A DNA stretch of 64,000 nt from Undibacterium sp. Jales W-56 (GTDB lineage Bacteria; Pseudomonadota; Gammaproteobacteria; Burkholderiales; Burkholderiaceae_D), in assembly GCF_025548535.1 (NCBI RefSeq), contig NZ_JAJLQW010000002.1:124001-188000 (forward strand), given 5' to 3'. The notes under the pieces were generated by a model. That model was not told where the DNA came from. It ran no database searches and saw only the letters and a program-made list of their open reading frames with translations. Made by a program: the position numbers and the translations under genes. Positions within the stretch are counted from its first letter, which is position 1, and each line of letters begins with the position of its first letter. Shown here piece by piece: positions 9,245 to 19,811 of the stretch.

Positions 9245-10906
9245 ATGGCGACAGCACAAGCAGCGTCAGGCAGTATGACCTCTGAAGAGCGTAAAGTTAT
9301 TTTCGCCTCTTCACTAGGCACTGTATTTGAATGGTACGACTTTTATCTGTATGGCTCACTCGCAGCCATCATTGCAAAACAGTTCTTCGCAGGTACCGAT
9401 CCAAATACGGCATTTATTTTTGCTCTATTGGCTTTTGCCGCTGGCTTCATTGTGCGCCCTTTCGGCGCACTGGTATTCGGCCGCCTGGGCGACATGATTG
9501 GACGTAAGTACACATTCCTGGTCACGATCCTGATCATGGGCGGCTCTACCTTCTGCGTAGGCTTATTGCCAAACTATGCGTCGATAGGTATTGCGGCGCC
9601 TGTGATCCTGATTTCTCTGCGGATTTTGCAAGGTCTGGCACTCGGTGGCGAGTACGGCGGCGCGGCTACTTATGTGGCAGAGCACGCTCCCCACGGTAAA
9701 CGCGGTGCATTTACTTCATGGATCCAGACAACAGCGACGCTGGGTCTGTTCTTGTCCCTGATGGTGATTCTGGGCACACGGACTGCCATCGGCGAAGAAG
9801 AATTTGCGGCCTGGGGCTGGCGCGTTCCTTTCCTGGTATCGGTATTCTTGCTGGCAATCTCAGTATGGATCCGTTTGTCCATGAATGAATCTCCGGCGTT
9901 TGCCAAAATGAAGGCCGAAGGCAAAACTTCCAAAGCACCTTTGACTGAATCTTTCGGTCAATGGAAAAACCTGAAAATCGTTATCCTCGCCTTGGTCGGT
10001 TTGACAGCAGGTCAGGCTGTGGTCTGGTACACAGGCCAGTTCTATGCCCTGTTCTTCCTGCAACAAACCTTGAAAGTAGACGGCGCTACAGCCAATATCC
10101 TGATCGCGGCATCATTGGTGATTGGTACGCCATTTTTCCTGATCTTTGGCTCCCTGTCCGACAAGATCGGTCGTAAGCCCATCATCATGGCGGGTTGCCT
10201 GATCGCCGCACTGACCTATTTCCCGATTTTCAACGCCTTGACCCACTATGCAAATCCTGCGTTGGAAAATGCATTGAAAAATGCCCCGGTGGTAGTAACT
10301 GCTGATCCGGCAGATTGCCAATTCCAGTTCAACCCAACCGGCACCAAGAAATTCACTTCCTCTTGCGATATCGTCAAGGCTAAACTGGCGGCCGCATCGG
10401 TCAACTATTCGAATGAAATTGCTCCGGCTGGCACAGTAGCATCAGTTAAAGTTGGCGATAAGCTGATTCAATCGTATAACTCAACTGGCTTGCCTAAGGA
10501 AGAAGCGGCGGCGAAAGACAAAGCATTTGCTAAAGAATTTGCCGATGCGATTAAAGCGGCAGGTTATCCAGCAAAAGCAGATCCAACGCAAATCGACAAG
10601 CCGATGGTATTGCTACTGCTGACCATCCTGGTTCTGTATGTAACGATGGTATATGGCCCGATTGCAGCGATGCTGGTGGAGATGTTCCCAACCCGCATTC
10701 GCTACACGTCGATGTCTTTGCCTTACCACATTGGTAACGGCTGGTTCGGCGGCTTGCTGCCAACGACTGCGTTTGCCCTGGTTGCGTTTAAAGGTGATAT
10801 TTACTACGGCCTGTGGTATCCGATCATCATCGCCTTAGTGACCTTTGTCATCGGCACTTTGTTCATCAAAGAAACAAAAGACAACGATATCTACGCAGCA
10901 GATTAA
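9245..10906 (+). CDS. MFS metabolite:H+ symporter (MHS family) with large periplasmic insert
   Basis: 553 residues, against ~430-450 for most members such as ShiA, KgtP or ProP. It is an inner-membrane, proton-coupled importer of small organic acids or similar solutes. The N-terminal EWYDFYLYG near residue 26, the loop GRLGDMIGRKYTF near residue 80 and the repeat-half GSLSDKIGRKP near residue 303 are MHS marks. The extra length lies at about residues 340-450, between transmembrane helices, as a soluble Lys/Ala-rich segment with two cysteines (CQFQFN and SSCDIV). GGAG lies 7 bases before the ATG. It is divergent from the lipid cluster and may import its substrate; the ligand is unknown. Confidence 0.9.
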   Translation: MATAQAASGSMTSEERKVIFASSLGTVFEWYDFYLYGSLAAIIAKQFFAGTDPNTAFIFALLAFAAGFIVRPFGALVFGRLGDMIGRKYTFLVTILIMGGSTFCVGLLPNYASIGIAAPVILISLRILQGLALGGEYGGAATYVAEHAPHGKRGAFTSWIQTTATLGLFLSLMVILGTRTAIGEEEFAAWGWRVPFLVSVFLLAISVWIRLSMNESPAFAKMKAEGKTSKAPLTESFGQWKNLKIVILALVGLTAGQAVVWYTGQFYALFFLQQTLKVDGATANILIAASLVIGTPFFLIFGSLSDKIGRKPIIMAGCLIAALTYFPIFNALTHYANPALENALKNAPVVVTADPADCQFQFNPTGTKKFTSSCDIVKAKLAAASVNYSNEIAPAGTVASVKVGDKLIQSYNSTGLPKEEAAAKDKAFAKEFADAIKAAGYPAKADPTQIDKPMVLLLLTILVLYVTMVYGPIAAMLVEMFPTRIRYTSMSLPYHIGNGWFGGLLPTTAFALVAFKGDIYYGLWYPIIIALVTFVIGTLFIKETKDNDIYAAD

Positions 10907-10921
10907 TCACTGCAATTAATC

Positions 10922-10960
10922 AAAAAAAGCCGTCAGTTCATCTGAACTCACGGCTTTTTT
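10922..10960. terminator. bidirectional intrinsic terminator, symporter / ldcA
   Basis: GCCGT-C-AGTTCA and TGAACT-C-ACGGC pair around a short loop, with an A-run on the left and a T-run on the right. It lies between the convergent ends of the symporter (+) and ldcA (-) genes and can stop transcription from both sides. Confidence 0.9.
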
Positions 10961-10991
10961 ATTTGTATCCACACACATTCAATAACAAACT

Positions 10992-11921
10992 TTATAGTTG
11001 ATAGTCCATCAATAACTCTATCTTCCCCTGCTGTGAAGTCAATGTCGCCTGACTGCCGACCACTAGAGATACTTTATCTTTGATGTGTCCAAATGGCAGC
11101 CCCGTAATAACAGGAACCGGGATGATCGATCGTAAATACCGGATCATTTCATCAAAATTATAACCATTGTCGTGAGGAGCTAATTTATACGCAGAGAAAT
11201 TACCGAAAATAATCGCTTTCTGATTTTTCAGAAGGCCGGCGAAATGCAATTGCAACATCATGCGCTCGACCCTGTATGGATGTTCCGCGATGTCTTCCAC
11301 AAATAAAATACCGCCATCAATTTTCGGCAAATACGATGTGCCCACCAGATGCGTCAAAACGGCGAGATTCCCACCCCATAAAACACCGCTGGCCTGAGCA
11401 TCGTCGGCATCCGCAGAATCGAAACAGATAGCGTGCCGACGATGATTGATACAGTCGAAAAAACTCATCAAGGTCAACTCACTCTGGTCTTCCCTGGCGA
11501 AGTCATCACAAAGCATGGGGCCGGCGATACTTGATTTATTTTCCAACGCGAGCAAGGCCATTTGCAAGGCCGTAAAATCACTATAGCCGACAAAATACTT
11601 GCCACTACGCGCCAGTTTTTTGTAGTCAAGATACGGCAACAAACGCGACAGTCCATAGCTACCGCGTAAAGCCATGATGATGTCGATATCGGGCTGATCA
11701 GCCGCAGCATGGATTTGTGCCGCTCGCTCTGCATCCGTTGCGCCAAAACGTTGGAACTTGCGATCCGGCTGATAGTAATTGCGAACATGAAATCCCGAGT
11801 TACGCAAGTTTTGCACACCGCGCTCTACCGCCATATCGTCAATGGCACAGCCACTGATACCAACGATGGCAACACCTGGTTCACGTGTCGATAAATCTGA
11901 CTTTGGCAAATCAGTGTTCAT
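10992..11921 (-). CDS. ldcA: muramoyltetrapeptide (L,D-) carboxypeptidase, S66 family
   Basis: 309 residues. This enzyme removes the terminal D-Ala from murein tetrapeptides in cytoplasmic cell-wall recycling. The family nucleophile Ser is in FVGYSDFTALQ (Ser114). RGSYGLSRLLPYLDY precedes it, a Glu follows in FVEDIAEHPYRVERM, and the catalytic His is in LPFGHIKDK near residue 280. It is the last gene of the guaB-to-ldcA minus-strand run, 45 bp after tadA. It shares a bidirectional terminator with the symporter gene. Confidence 0.92.
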   Translation of the reverse strand: MNTDLPKSDLSTREPGVAIVGISGCAIDDMAVERGVQNLRNSGFHVRNYYQPDRKFQRFGATDAERAAQIHAAADQPDIDIIMALRGSYGLSRLLPYLDYKKLARSGKYFVGYSDFTALQMALLALENKSSIAGPMLCDDFAREDQSELTLMSFFDCINHRRHAICFDSADADDAQASGVLWGGNLAVLTHLVGTSYLPKIDGGILFVEDIAEHPYRVERMMLQLHFAGLLKNQKAIIFGNFSAYKLAPHDNGYNFDEMIRYLRSIIPVPVITGLPFGHIKDKVSLVVGSQATLTSQQGKIELLMDYQL

Positions 11922-11966
11922 GCATAGTCCTGAGTGAAATGAATTAGTACAATGGTATTGGCTATG

Positions 11967-12476
11967 CTAAACGACTTTAGCCGCATTTGGACAATCAGAT
12001 GTCGACCGAGGCGGATTTTTTTGCGCCGCTCTTCTGCTAACAAAAAAATCTTTCAGCAAACGACTGCAGGCCTCGGACATGACGCCACCGATGACATCGG
12101 TGTGATGATTGAGTTTATCTTGATCGAATAGATTCAAAACTGATCCGCACGCGCCGGTTTTTGGGTCACTGGCACCATAGACGACTCTGGACAGGCGCGC
12201 GTGCATCATCGCGCCCGCACACATCACGCAAGGCTCCAGAGTTACATATAACTCGCAGCCCGGTAACCGGTAATTTCCTAAAATTTCAGCACCGGCACGG
12301 AGTGCCATGATCTCTGCATGCGCCGTCGGATCATGCTTAGCGATGGGATGATTGTAACCACAGGCAATCACCTCTGAGTCTTTGACCAGGACAGCGCCAA
12401 CCGGCACCTCACCCAACTCCCAGGCAAGCTGTGCCTGCTGGAGAGCGATTTGCATGAAATCCGCATCTGTCTTCAT
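11967..12476 (-). CDS. tadA: tRNA-specific adenosine deaminase TadA
   Basis: 169 residues. The zinc enzyme converts A34 to inosine in the anticodon of tRNA-Arg(ACG) and is normally essential. The zinc site is plain: H53-A-E55 (E55 proton shuttle) and P82-C83-V-M-C86. A 20-residue basic tail beyond the usual core (RRAAQKNPPRS onward) is poorly conserved in the family. It lies between queD and ldcA on the same strand, with 55 bp to queD, so it is grouped with other tRNA modification genes. Confidence 0.95.
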   Translation of the reverse strand: MKTDADFMQIALQQAQLAWELGEVPVGAVLVKDSEVIACGYNHPIAKHDPTAHAEIMALRAGAEILGNYRLPGCELYVTLEPCVMCAGAMMHARLSRVVYGASDPKTGACGSVLNLFDQDKLNHHTDVIGGVMSEACSRLLKDFFVSRRAAQKNPPRSTSDCPNAAKVV

Positions 12477-12531
12477 TGGATAATTATTGAAATAAATCTG
12501 GATGAACGACGCTTACAGCTGAGCGCTGCAA

Positions 12532-12975
12532 TTAGCCGTCGATCTCAGCCCAGCAATTGGGCGTTTCGTATAAAGTAACCTTAGTCAAAGATAAGGCACG
12601 GCCATAACGATCATGGTAAACATCTTTGAGCATATCAAAAGCAATCTTGGCCAGATTCTCGACTGTTGGTACGCGGTCAATCACGACAGTTTTGTGGTTC
12701 GGCATACTTTCCAAAAAATTTCTTACAGCGGCATCTTTTTCGTACACGATAAACGCGTGATCCCAAAGATCGACCAGATACTGGTTTGCCAGCGCCTTGA
12801 TGTCGCCGAAATCCATGATCATGCCGTTATCGGACTCGCCATCTTTTTCCACCACATCGCCAGTCAGGGTAATGAGCAAGGTATAGCGATGCCCATGCAA
12901 ATTACGGCATTGACTGTTGTGATCAGGAATACGATGACCGGTATCGAATTCCATTTTTCTTGTGATGGTGAGCAT
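12532..12975 (-). CDS. queD: 6-carboxy-5,6,7,8-tetrahydropterin synthase
   Basis: 147 residues of the QueD/PTPS fold, the second step from GTP to 7-deazaguanine for queuosine. The zinc histidines are H14 (DTGHRI), H27 and H29 (NLHGHRY), with the catalytic Cys at C23 in CRNLHGH. A further catalytic segment is WDHAFIVYE, and PTVENLAK and YETPNCWAEI complete the usual pattern. It follows queE by 27 bp, so the two are surely co-transcribed. queC is not in the window. Confidence 0.95.
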   Translation of the reverse strand: MLTITRKMEFDTGHRIPDHNSQCRNLHGHRYTLLITLTGDVVEKDGESDNGMIMDFGDIKALANQYLVDLWDHAFIVYEKDAAVRNFLESMPNHKTVVIDRVPTVENLAKIAFDMLKDVYHDRYGRALSLTKVTLYETPNCWAEIDG

Positions 12976-13002
12976 GTAAGACCTAAACGATGGTAACGAA
13001 AA

Positions 13003-13638
13003 TTACGGTATTTGTAGAAATTTATGGGTTTGCAGACTGAGCTTCCAATGCGGATGCTGCTTGCAAAATTCAACGGCGATCTGCAGATTCTTTGCTTGCT
13101 GCGGACCGTCCATGGCTTGCACAAAATAATGCTGGAAATCCAGGGCAGCGTAGGCTTGCATATTTTGTCCCAATTGCGGAATCACGACTTTCAGTTCATT
13201 CCCTTTGCGGACAACCAGTTCAGCGCCCATTTTGGGACTGACGCAAATCCAGTCAATGCCATCCGGCACCGGTAAGGTGCCATTGGTTTCGATGGCGATT
13301 TCAAAATCGACGGCATGCATGGCAGCAATCAATTCAGCATCCAATTGCAACAAAGGTTCGCCGCCGGTAAACACCACATACTTGCTTGCGGCATAGTCTT
13401 GCGGCCACAAACGATCGATGGTGGCTGCTAACTCTGCCGCTTGTCTAAACTTGCCGCCACGCTCGCCGTCGGTACCGACAAAATCGGTATCGCAAAACTG
13501 GCAAACTGCGGTCGCCCTGTCCTCTTCCTTGCCGGTCCATAAATTGCAACCGGCAAAACGACAAAACACCGCAGGGCGGCCAGCATGATTGCCTTCGCCC
13601 TGCAGGGTGTAGAAAATTTCTTTAACGCTGTAAGTCAC
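13003..13638 (-). CDS. queE: 7-carboxy-7-deazaguanine synthase (radical SAM)
   Basis: 211 residues. It converts 6-carboxytetrahydropterin to 7-carboxy-7-deazaguanine in queuosine synthesis. The 4Fe-4S ligands are C31, C46 and C49: fourteen residues separate the first two, giving CX14CX2C instead of the canonical CX3CX2C. This variant is known for Burkholderia multivorans QueE. FYTLQGEGNHAGRPAVFCRF and the SAM-binding FTGGEPLLQ near residue 87 confirm the family. The start at 13638 lies 26 bp after guaA ends. Confidence 0.95.
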   Translation of the reverse strand: MTYSVKEIFYTLQGEGNHAGRPAVFCRFAGCNLWTGKEEDRATAVCQFCDTDFVGTDGERGGKFRQAAELAATIDRLWPQDYAASKYVVFTGGEPLLQLDAELIAAMHAVDFEIAIETNGTLPVPDGIDWICVSPKMGAELVVRKGNELKVVIPQLGQNMQAYAALDFQHYFVQAMDGPQQAKNLQIAVEFCKQHPHWKLSLQTHKFLQIP

Positions 13639-13664
13639 AAAATTACTCGCTCGCTTTTACTGTC

Positions 13665-15260
13665 TTATTCCCACTCGATCGTCGCTGGCGGCTTACCGGA
13701 AATATCATAAACCACACGGTTGATGCCGCGCACTTCATTGATAATGCGGTTGGATACCTTGCCTAACAATTCATGTGGCAGATGTGCCCAGTGGGCAGTC
13801 ATGAAATCTTGTGTTTGTACGGCGCGCAGAGCAACTACATATTCGTAAGTACGGCCATCGCCCATCACGCCAACCGACTTTACCGGCAAGAACACAGCAA
13901 ACGCCTGACTGGTCGCATCGTACCAAGACATCGCTTTTTCGCCCGACAATCCTTCGACTTGCGTATTGCGAAGTTCTTCGATGAAGATAGCATCGGCACG
14001 GCGTAGTAAATCGGCAAACTCTTTTTTCACTTCACCCAGGATGCGCACGCCAAGGCCAGGACCCGGGAACGGATGGCGATACACCATGCTATGCGGCAAA
14101 CCAAGTGCGACACCCAGTTTGCGCACTTCATCTTTAAACAATTCACGCAGTGGTTCTAACAGCTTCAGGTTTAAGGTATCCGGCAATCCGCCGACGTTAT
14201 GATGGCTCTTGATGGTATGCGATCCCTTTTTACCCTTGCCTGCACTCTCAATCACATCGGGATAAATCGTACCCTGCGCCAGCCATTTTGCATTTTTCAG
14301 CTTGGCCGATTCGACCTGAAACACTTCGACGAATTCACGACCGATAATTTTGCGCTTGGCTTCCGGGTCAGTCACGCCAGCCAGATGTCCCATGAACTGG
14401 GCGCTCGCATCGACATGAATGACTTTGACGCCGAGGTTATTGGCAAACATTTCCATGACCATTTTGCCTTCATCAAGACGCAGCAGGCCATGATCGACGA
14501 AGACACAGGTCAATTGATCGCCGATCGCGCGATGAATCAAGGCGGCCGCAACACTGCTGTCAACGCCACCCGAGAGACCCAGGATCACTTCATCCGTACC
14601 GACTTGCTGGCGGATAGATTCGACTGCTTCGGAAATATAATCAGGCATATTCCAGTCGGATTTACAGCCGCAGATTTCATGCACGAAGCGGGAAATAATC
14701 GCTTCGCCTTGTAGTGTATGCGTGACTTCCGGATGAAATTGCACGGCATAAAAACGACGCTCTTCATCTGCCATCGCCGCGATCGGGCAATTATCTGTGG
14801 ATGCCATCAATTTAAAACCAGCCGGCATTTCATTTACTTTATCACCATGGCTCATCCAGACCTTGAGCATGCCATGACCTTCTGGCGTGACAAAATCATG
14901 GATGCCTTTCAGCAATGCCGTGTGGCTGCGGGCGCGCACCTCAGCATAGCCGAACTCGCGCACAAGACCGTTTTCCACCTTGCCGCCAAGCTGCTCTGCC
15001 ATCGTCTGCATGCCGTAGCAGATACCTAACACCGGCACGCCTGCATCAAATACCGCCATCGGAGCGCGTGGCGTATCGCCTTCCGTTACACTGCTTGGAC
15101 CGCCTGACAAAATAATTCCGGCCGCACCGTAGTTACGAATAAATTCGTCACTGACATCATAAGGATGGACTTCAGAAAAAACGCCCGAGTCACGCACACG
15201 GCGTGCGATCAGTTGCGTTACTTGGGAACCGAAATCAAGAATGAGAATTTTTGAATGCAT
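13665..15260 (-). CDS. guaA: GMP synthase (glutamine-hydrolysing)
   Basis: 531 residues, full length. It aminates XMP to GMP using glutamine and ATP. The N-terminal class I amidotransferase has C81 in GICYGMQ and the His/Glu pair in FHPEVTHT. The ATP pyrophosphatase P-loop [13 protein letters not shown] is near residue 230. The C-terminal dimerisation domain ends PPATIEWE. It starts only 18 bp after the GAF-GGDEF gene, downstream of guaB, so IMP to XMP to GMP is encoded by one run with a nucleotide-signalling gene between. The ribosome site is weak. Confidence 0.98.
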   Translation of the reverse strand: MHSKILILDFGSQVTQLIARRVRDSGVFSEVHPYDVSDEFIRNYGAAGIILSGGPSSVTEGDTPRAPMAVFDAGVPVLGICYGMQTMAEQLGGKVENGLVREFGYAEVRARSHTALLKGIHDFVTPEGHGMLKVWMSHGDKVNEMPAGFKLMASTDNCPIAAMADEERRFYAVQFHPEVTHTLQGEAIISRFVHEICGCKSDWNMPDYISEAVESIRQQVGTDEVILGLSGGVDSSVAAALIHRAIGDQLTCVFVDHGLLRLDEGKMVMEMFANNLGVKVIHVDASAQFMGHLAGVTDPEAKRKIIGREFVEVFQVESAKLKNAKWLAQGTIYPDVIESAGKGKKGSHTIKSHHNVGGLPDTLNLKLLEPLRELFKDEVRKLGVALGLPHSMVYRHPFPGPGLGVRILGEVKKEFADLLRRADAIFIEELRNTQVEGLSGEKAMSWYDATSQAFAVFLPVKSVGVMGDGRTYEYVVALRAVQTQDFMTAHWAHLPHELLGKVSNRIINEVRGINRVVYDISGKPPATIEWE

Positions 15261-15278
15261 GGGAAATGAATTTTTCAG

Positions 15279-16328
15279 TCAAATAATAATGTCGGGCTGG
15301 GCGAAACTTGCTTGCGCGACGTGATTGTTACCAGCGTTTTTCGCTGACAGCAGTGCTTTCTCAGCAAGGCTGATTAATATTTCCGGTTCGGCGTCCGGGT
15401 ACATATCAGTTGACACGATCCCTGCGCTCATTGTCAGATGCACGAGCTCATCCTCGATCTGGTCGGGATGCGACATCACCCCTATGCGGATGCGCTCTGC
15501 TACTGCGGTGGCAACTAAGGTCGAAGCGCCGGGTAGTACGATCAGGAAAATATCGTTGCCAAAACGACCCAAGGCATCAAACGGTCTGACGCATGAGCGG
15601 ATACGACTCACCACCCTGATCATCGCCATATCGCTAAATGCAATGCCATGCTGATCGCGAATCTGCGCGATCTGATCCAAGGTCGCAAAAATCAACGCCA
15701 AAGGCTTTTCCGATTTATGGCAGCGTTCCATTTCGATTTTGAGCGAACGGCTAATTGCCGCCTTATTCCAGGTGCCCAAGATCGGATCAATCAACGACTC
15801 GCGTTTCAAATTGCGATTTTGCCTGACCAGCTCCTGATGAGCCTGATACAAAATACCTGAGGCGATTTCACGTTCCAGCAATATCGCAATGTCCGCCAGC
15901 AGCAATCGAGATTCATCGTCGAATGCGTGTGCCTGATAATCGATCAGTGAAATATTGCCGATCACTTCACCAGTTTGATCGGCGATTGGATAAGCCACAT
16001 AAAAACGGATATATGGCGCACCTGTCACTAGAGGGTGCGTCGTGATCTCATGATGCTTGGTCGTATCTTCGACAACAAACAGATCCTTGGCTAACACCAG
16101 GCTAGCGCAGAACATGGCCTCTATTGCCGCCATTGAACGCTCACTTGGATCAAATCTGGCTGATAAATCGCCTAAATGAATCAGGCAATTCGACACCCCG
16201 AATAATTTGATGGCAAGACGTTCAAACCGGGCAATTCTTGATTCATTGGACTCAGCAAACAAATTGCCGGTACCTGAGCTCAATTGAATAGCGGTCGTAG
16301 GATTAGAACGATCTAGCTGACTTGCCAT
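15279..16328 (-). CDS. GAF plus degenerate GGDEF domain protein, probable c-di-GMP sensor
   Basis: 349 residues from the ATG at 16328, chosen because AGGAG precedes it by 6 bases; an upstream ATG would add 8 residues. Residues ~30-170 form a GAF-like sensor domain (AIKLFGVSNCLIHLGDL, FYVAYPIADQTGEVIGNISLIDY). Residues ~190-345 form a GGDEF domain. The catalytic signature reads GNDIF in place of GGDEF, so diguanylate cyclase activity is doubtful. The inhibitory-site RxxD is kept as RPFD at the correct distance before it. Degenerate GAF-GGDEF proteins with an intact I-site, such as PelD, bind c-di-GMP. It lies between guaB and guaA on the same strand, 18 bp from guaA. Confidence 0.88.
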   Translation of the reverse strand: MASQLDRSNPTTAIQLSSGTGNLFAESNESRIARFERLAIKLFGVSNCLIHLGDLSARFDPSERSMAAIEAMFCASLVLAKDLFVVEDTTKHHEITTHPLVTGAPYIRFYVAYPIADQTGEVIGNISLIDYQAHAFDDESRLLLADIAILLEREIASGILYQAHQELVRQNRNLKRESLIDPILGTWNKAAISRSLKIEMERCHKSEKPLALIFATLDQIAQIRDQHGIAFSDMAMIRVVSRIRSCVRPFDALGRFGNDIFLIVLPGASTLVATAVAERIRIGVMSHPDQIEDELVHLTMSAGIVSTDMYPDAEPEILISLAEKALLSAKNAGNNHVAQASFAQPDIII

Positions 16329-16383
16329 ACCGGACTCCTGTTGACTGCACAAATACCCCGAACCACGCTATCACGCACTTTCA

Positions 16384-17871
<1,488 letters not shown>

Positions 17872-17963
17872 TTATACAGAAAACTTGCCGAGACGTCTCG
17901 TACCGTGTAAAACTCTGGAAAATCATCACCGAGATTACTCCTGATTTTTTCTGAAAGCCAAGT

Positions 17964-18479
17964 ATGACCAAACATCAAACATCATTTTTTCTGGGCGCAA
18001 TCATGGCGTTGCTCATATCGGTTCCGGCACATGCGCAGTATGTGTGGCTGGACGACAAAGGGAACAAACAATTCTCCGACATGCCGCCGCCTTTGAATGT
18101 CCCCAAGAACCGGATTATCAAAGCGCCTAATAAAACTGCGGAAACCAGCTTGCCAGCGGCAGATAAGCCCGCTGCATCGACTCCAGGCAATGCCGACCAG
18201 AACAAACTGGAAAAGCCTGTGACGACCGCCAGCAAAAATGAGGACTTCATGAAGCGTCGCGCCGAGCAAGCGGCCAAAGACAAAAAAGCCGCAGAGGAAG
18301 CGCAAAATAATGCGGATAAAGCCAAGAACTGCGAACGCGCCAAGTCATACCAAAAAGCGCTGGAATCCGGCGTCCGTATTGCAACTACGGGAAAGGATGG
18401 AGAGCGAAGTTACATGGACGATGGCAAAAGAGCACAAGAATTAGCTGATGCAAAACGCACCATGGCTGGCTGTCAATAA
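17964..18479 (+). CDS. DUF4124 domain periplasmic protein
   Basis: 171 residues. A signal peptide (hydrophobic residues ~8-22, ending AHAQ) is followed at once by the DUF4124 motif YVWLDDKGNKQFSDMPPP, a short beta module common in beta- and gammaproteobacterial envelope proteins and of unknown role. The rest is Lys/Ala-rich and low-complexity (AAKDKKAAEEAQNNADKAK), with two cysteines (CERAKSYQ and the AGCQ end). It is divergent from guaB and convergent with rnfH, whose stop lies 12 bp away. Confidence 0.85.
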   Translation: MTKHQTSFFLGAIMALLISVPAHAQYVWLDDKGNKQFSDMPPPLNVPKNRIIKAPNKTAETSLPAADKPAASTPGNADQNKLEKPVTTASKNEDFMKRRAEQAAKDKKAAEEAQNNADKAKNCERAKSYQKALESGVRIATTGKDGERSYMDDGKRAQELADAKRTMAGCQ

Positions 18480-18491
18480 GCTGTTAGATCG

Positions 18492-18785
18492 CTATTTACC
18501 TTGTTTTCTGGCGCGACGCCGACGAGCCTCCATGGGGTCGGCGACGAGGGCCCGATAAATCTCGACCCTATCGCCGTCTCGCAACAAGGTATCCGGCGAT
18601 TTGAGTTTGCCAAAAATCCCGAATTTACAGGTTTTGAGATCGATTTCCCGATGTTTTAAACAAATCTGGCTTTGCTCAATGGCATCCAGCAAATTCATAT
18701 CAGTGGGTATATGTATCTCCAGCATGGTTACCACGTCCGGTGTGGCAAAACATATCTGGACTTTAATTTTGTTGGAATCATCCAT
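18492..18785 (-). CDS. rnfH: RnfH-family ubiquitin-like protein (RatB)
   Basis: 97 residues from the ATG at 18785, which overlaps the ratA stop by 8 bases; a longer frame exists but lacks the conserved start MDDSNKIKVQICFA. The beta-grasp pattern with KFGIFGKLKSPDTLLRDGDRVEIYRAL is characteristic of the RnfH/UPF0125 family, almost always paired with ratA. In E. coli this partner (RatB/YfjF) has no clear biochemical role. The basic tail ARRRRARKQGK is typical. Confidence 0.92.
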   Translation of the reverse strand: MDDSNKIKVQICFATPDVVTMLEIHIPTDMNLLDAIEQSQICLKHREIDLKTCKFGIFGKLKSPDTLLRDGDRVEIYRALVADPMEARRRRARKQGK

Positions 18786-19212
18786 ATAATTTTTCCGCGT
18801 GCGCGCAAAAAGAATCGACGAAGCTATTCGCAATTTTACTGAACACGGGACCAATCAAGTGTTCAAGCAATTTACTGGAAAATTCATAGCTCAAATCAAA
18901 TTCAATCTTGCAGGCATCTTCACGCAATTCGGTGAACTTCCATCGACCAAGTAGCTGTCTGAATGGGCCGTCCACCAGATTCATCTCCATCAGATGGGGT
19001 GGAGCATTCGTATTTTTTGTCGTAAATCTCTGCTTAATTCCGTGATAATTGATGGATAATGTTGCGGTCAGGTCTTGTTCTGTGCGCTGCGCTACATCAA
19101 CCTCGCCGCACCATGGTAAAAATTGTGGATAATCTTCTACCCGTTCAACCAAGGCAAACATTTGCGCTGCGCTATAGGCGATAAAAACTGTTTTGTGTAC
19201 GACTGCCATCAA
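18778..19212 (-). CDS. ratA: RatA/COQ10-like START-domain protein
   Basis: 144 residues of the polyketide cyclase/START fold (MFALVERVEDYPQFLPWCGEVDV, then LVDGPFRQLLGRWKF). In E. coli RatA was described as a toxin that binds 50S subunits and blocks 70S formation; the family also includes the ubiquinone-binding COQ10, so a respiratory-quinone role is equally possible. Two ATGs stand together at the start (MM). It is translationally coupled to rnfH. smpB is divergent 122 bp away, the widespread ratA/smpB neighbourhood. Confidence 0.93.
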   Translation of the reverse strand: MMAVVHKTVFIAYSAAQMFALVERVEDYPQFLPWCGEVDVAQRTEQDLTATLSINYHGIKQRFTTKNTNAPPHLMEMNLVDGPFRQLLGRWKFTELREDACKIEFDLSYEFSSKLLEHLIGPVFSKIANSFVDSFCAHAEKLYG

Positions 19213-19334
19213 TAAGACCCGTTTGCTAGAAAAACATTCGAAATTTTAACCGACCTGTTTCTATTTCCAACATCAGCGGCAATGCATTTACGCTGCTGTT
19301 GTGAAGAAGAGAATGTCATTTATTTTTATATTGC

Positions 19335-19784
19335 ATGAGTATTGCTGATAACAAAAAAGCCTTCCATGATTATTTCATCGAAGAACAATTCGAAGCCGGT
19401 ATTGTATTGCAAGGATGGGAAGTTAAGTCCATACGCGCAGGCCGCGCTCAATTAAAAGAAGCCTACGTCATTGTCCGTAACGGTGAAATTTTCTTATTCG
19501 GCGCCCATATCGGCGCCCTGCCTACCGCCTCAACCCATATCCATCCGGATTCGGTACGTACACGCAAGTTGCTCTTGAATGCGGCAGAAATTAACAAGCT
19601 AATTGGCAAGGTGGAACGCGCGGGCTATACCCTGGTTCCATTGAATATGCATTACACCAATGGACGGGTGAAGTGTCAGATTGGCTTAGCAAAAGGGAAG
19701 AAACAGCACGACAAGAGGGATTCGGAAAAAGAACGTGACTGGCAAAGAGAGCAGCAAAAAATCATGAAGCAGCATCGTCGATAA
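19335..19784 (+). CDS. smpB: SsrA-binding protein SmpB
   Basis: 149 residues. It binds tmRNA and delivers it to stalled ribosomes in trans-translation. The OB-fold core ([29 protein letters not shown]) and the C-terminal basic tail ([23 protein letters not shown] region) are complete. The start at 19335 lacks a good ribosome site. A short AT-rich inverted repeat, TCGATAAAA/TTTTATCGA, straddles the stop codon and may be a weak terminator. ssrA itself is not in the window. Confidence 0.97.
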   Translation: MSIADNKKAFHDYFIEEQFEAGIVLQGWEVKSIRAGRAQLKEAYVIVRNGEIFLFGAHIGALPTASTHIHPDSVRTRKLLLNAAEINKLIGKVERAGYTLVPLNMHYTNGRVKCQIGLAKGKKQHDKRDSEKERDWQREQQKIMKQHRR

Positions 19785-19811
19785 AATTTTTTATCGAATC
19801 TGAACAGCTAT

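Noticed and set aside
15279..16328. Active diguanylate cyclase
   Set aside because: The GGDEF signature is GNDIF, losing the second Gly and the metal-binding Glu, so I call it a probable receptor rather than an enzyme.
18778..19212. Calling ratA a proven toxin of a toxin-antitoxin pair
   Set aside because: The family also covers COQ10-like quinone-binding proteins, and the pair is broadly conserved like a housekeeping unit.
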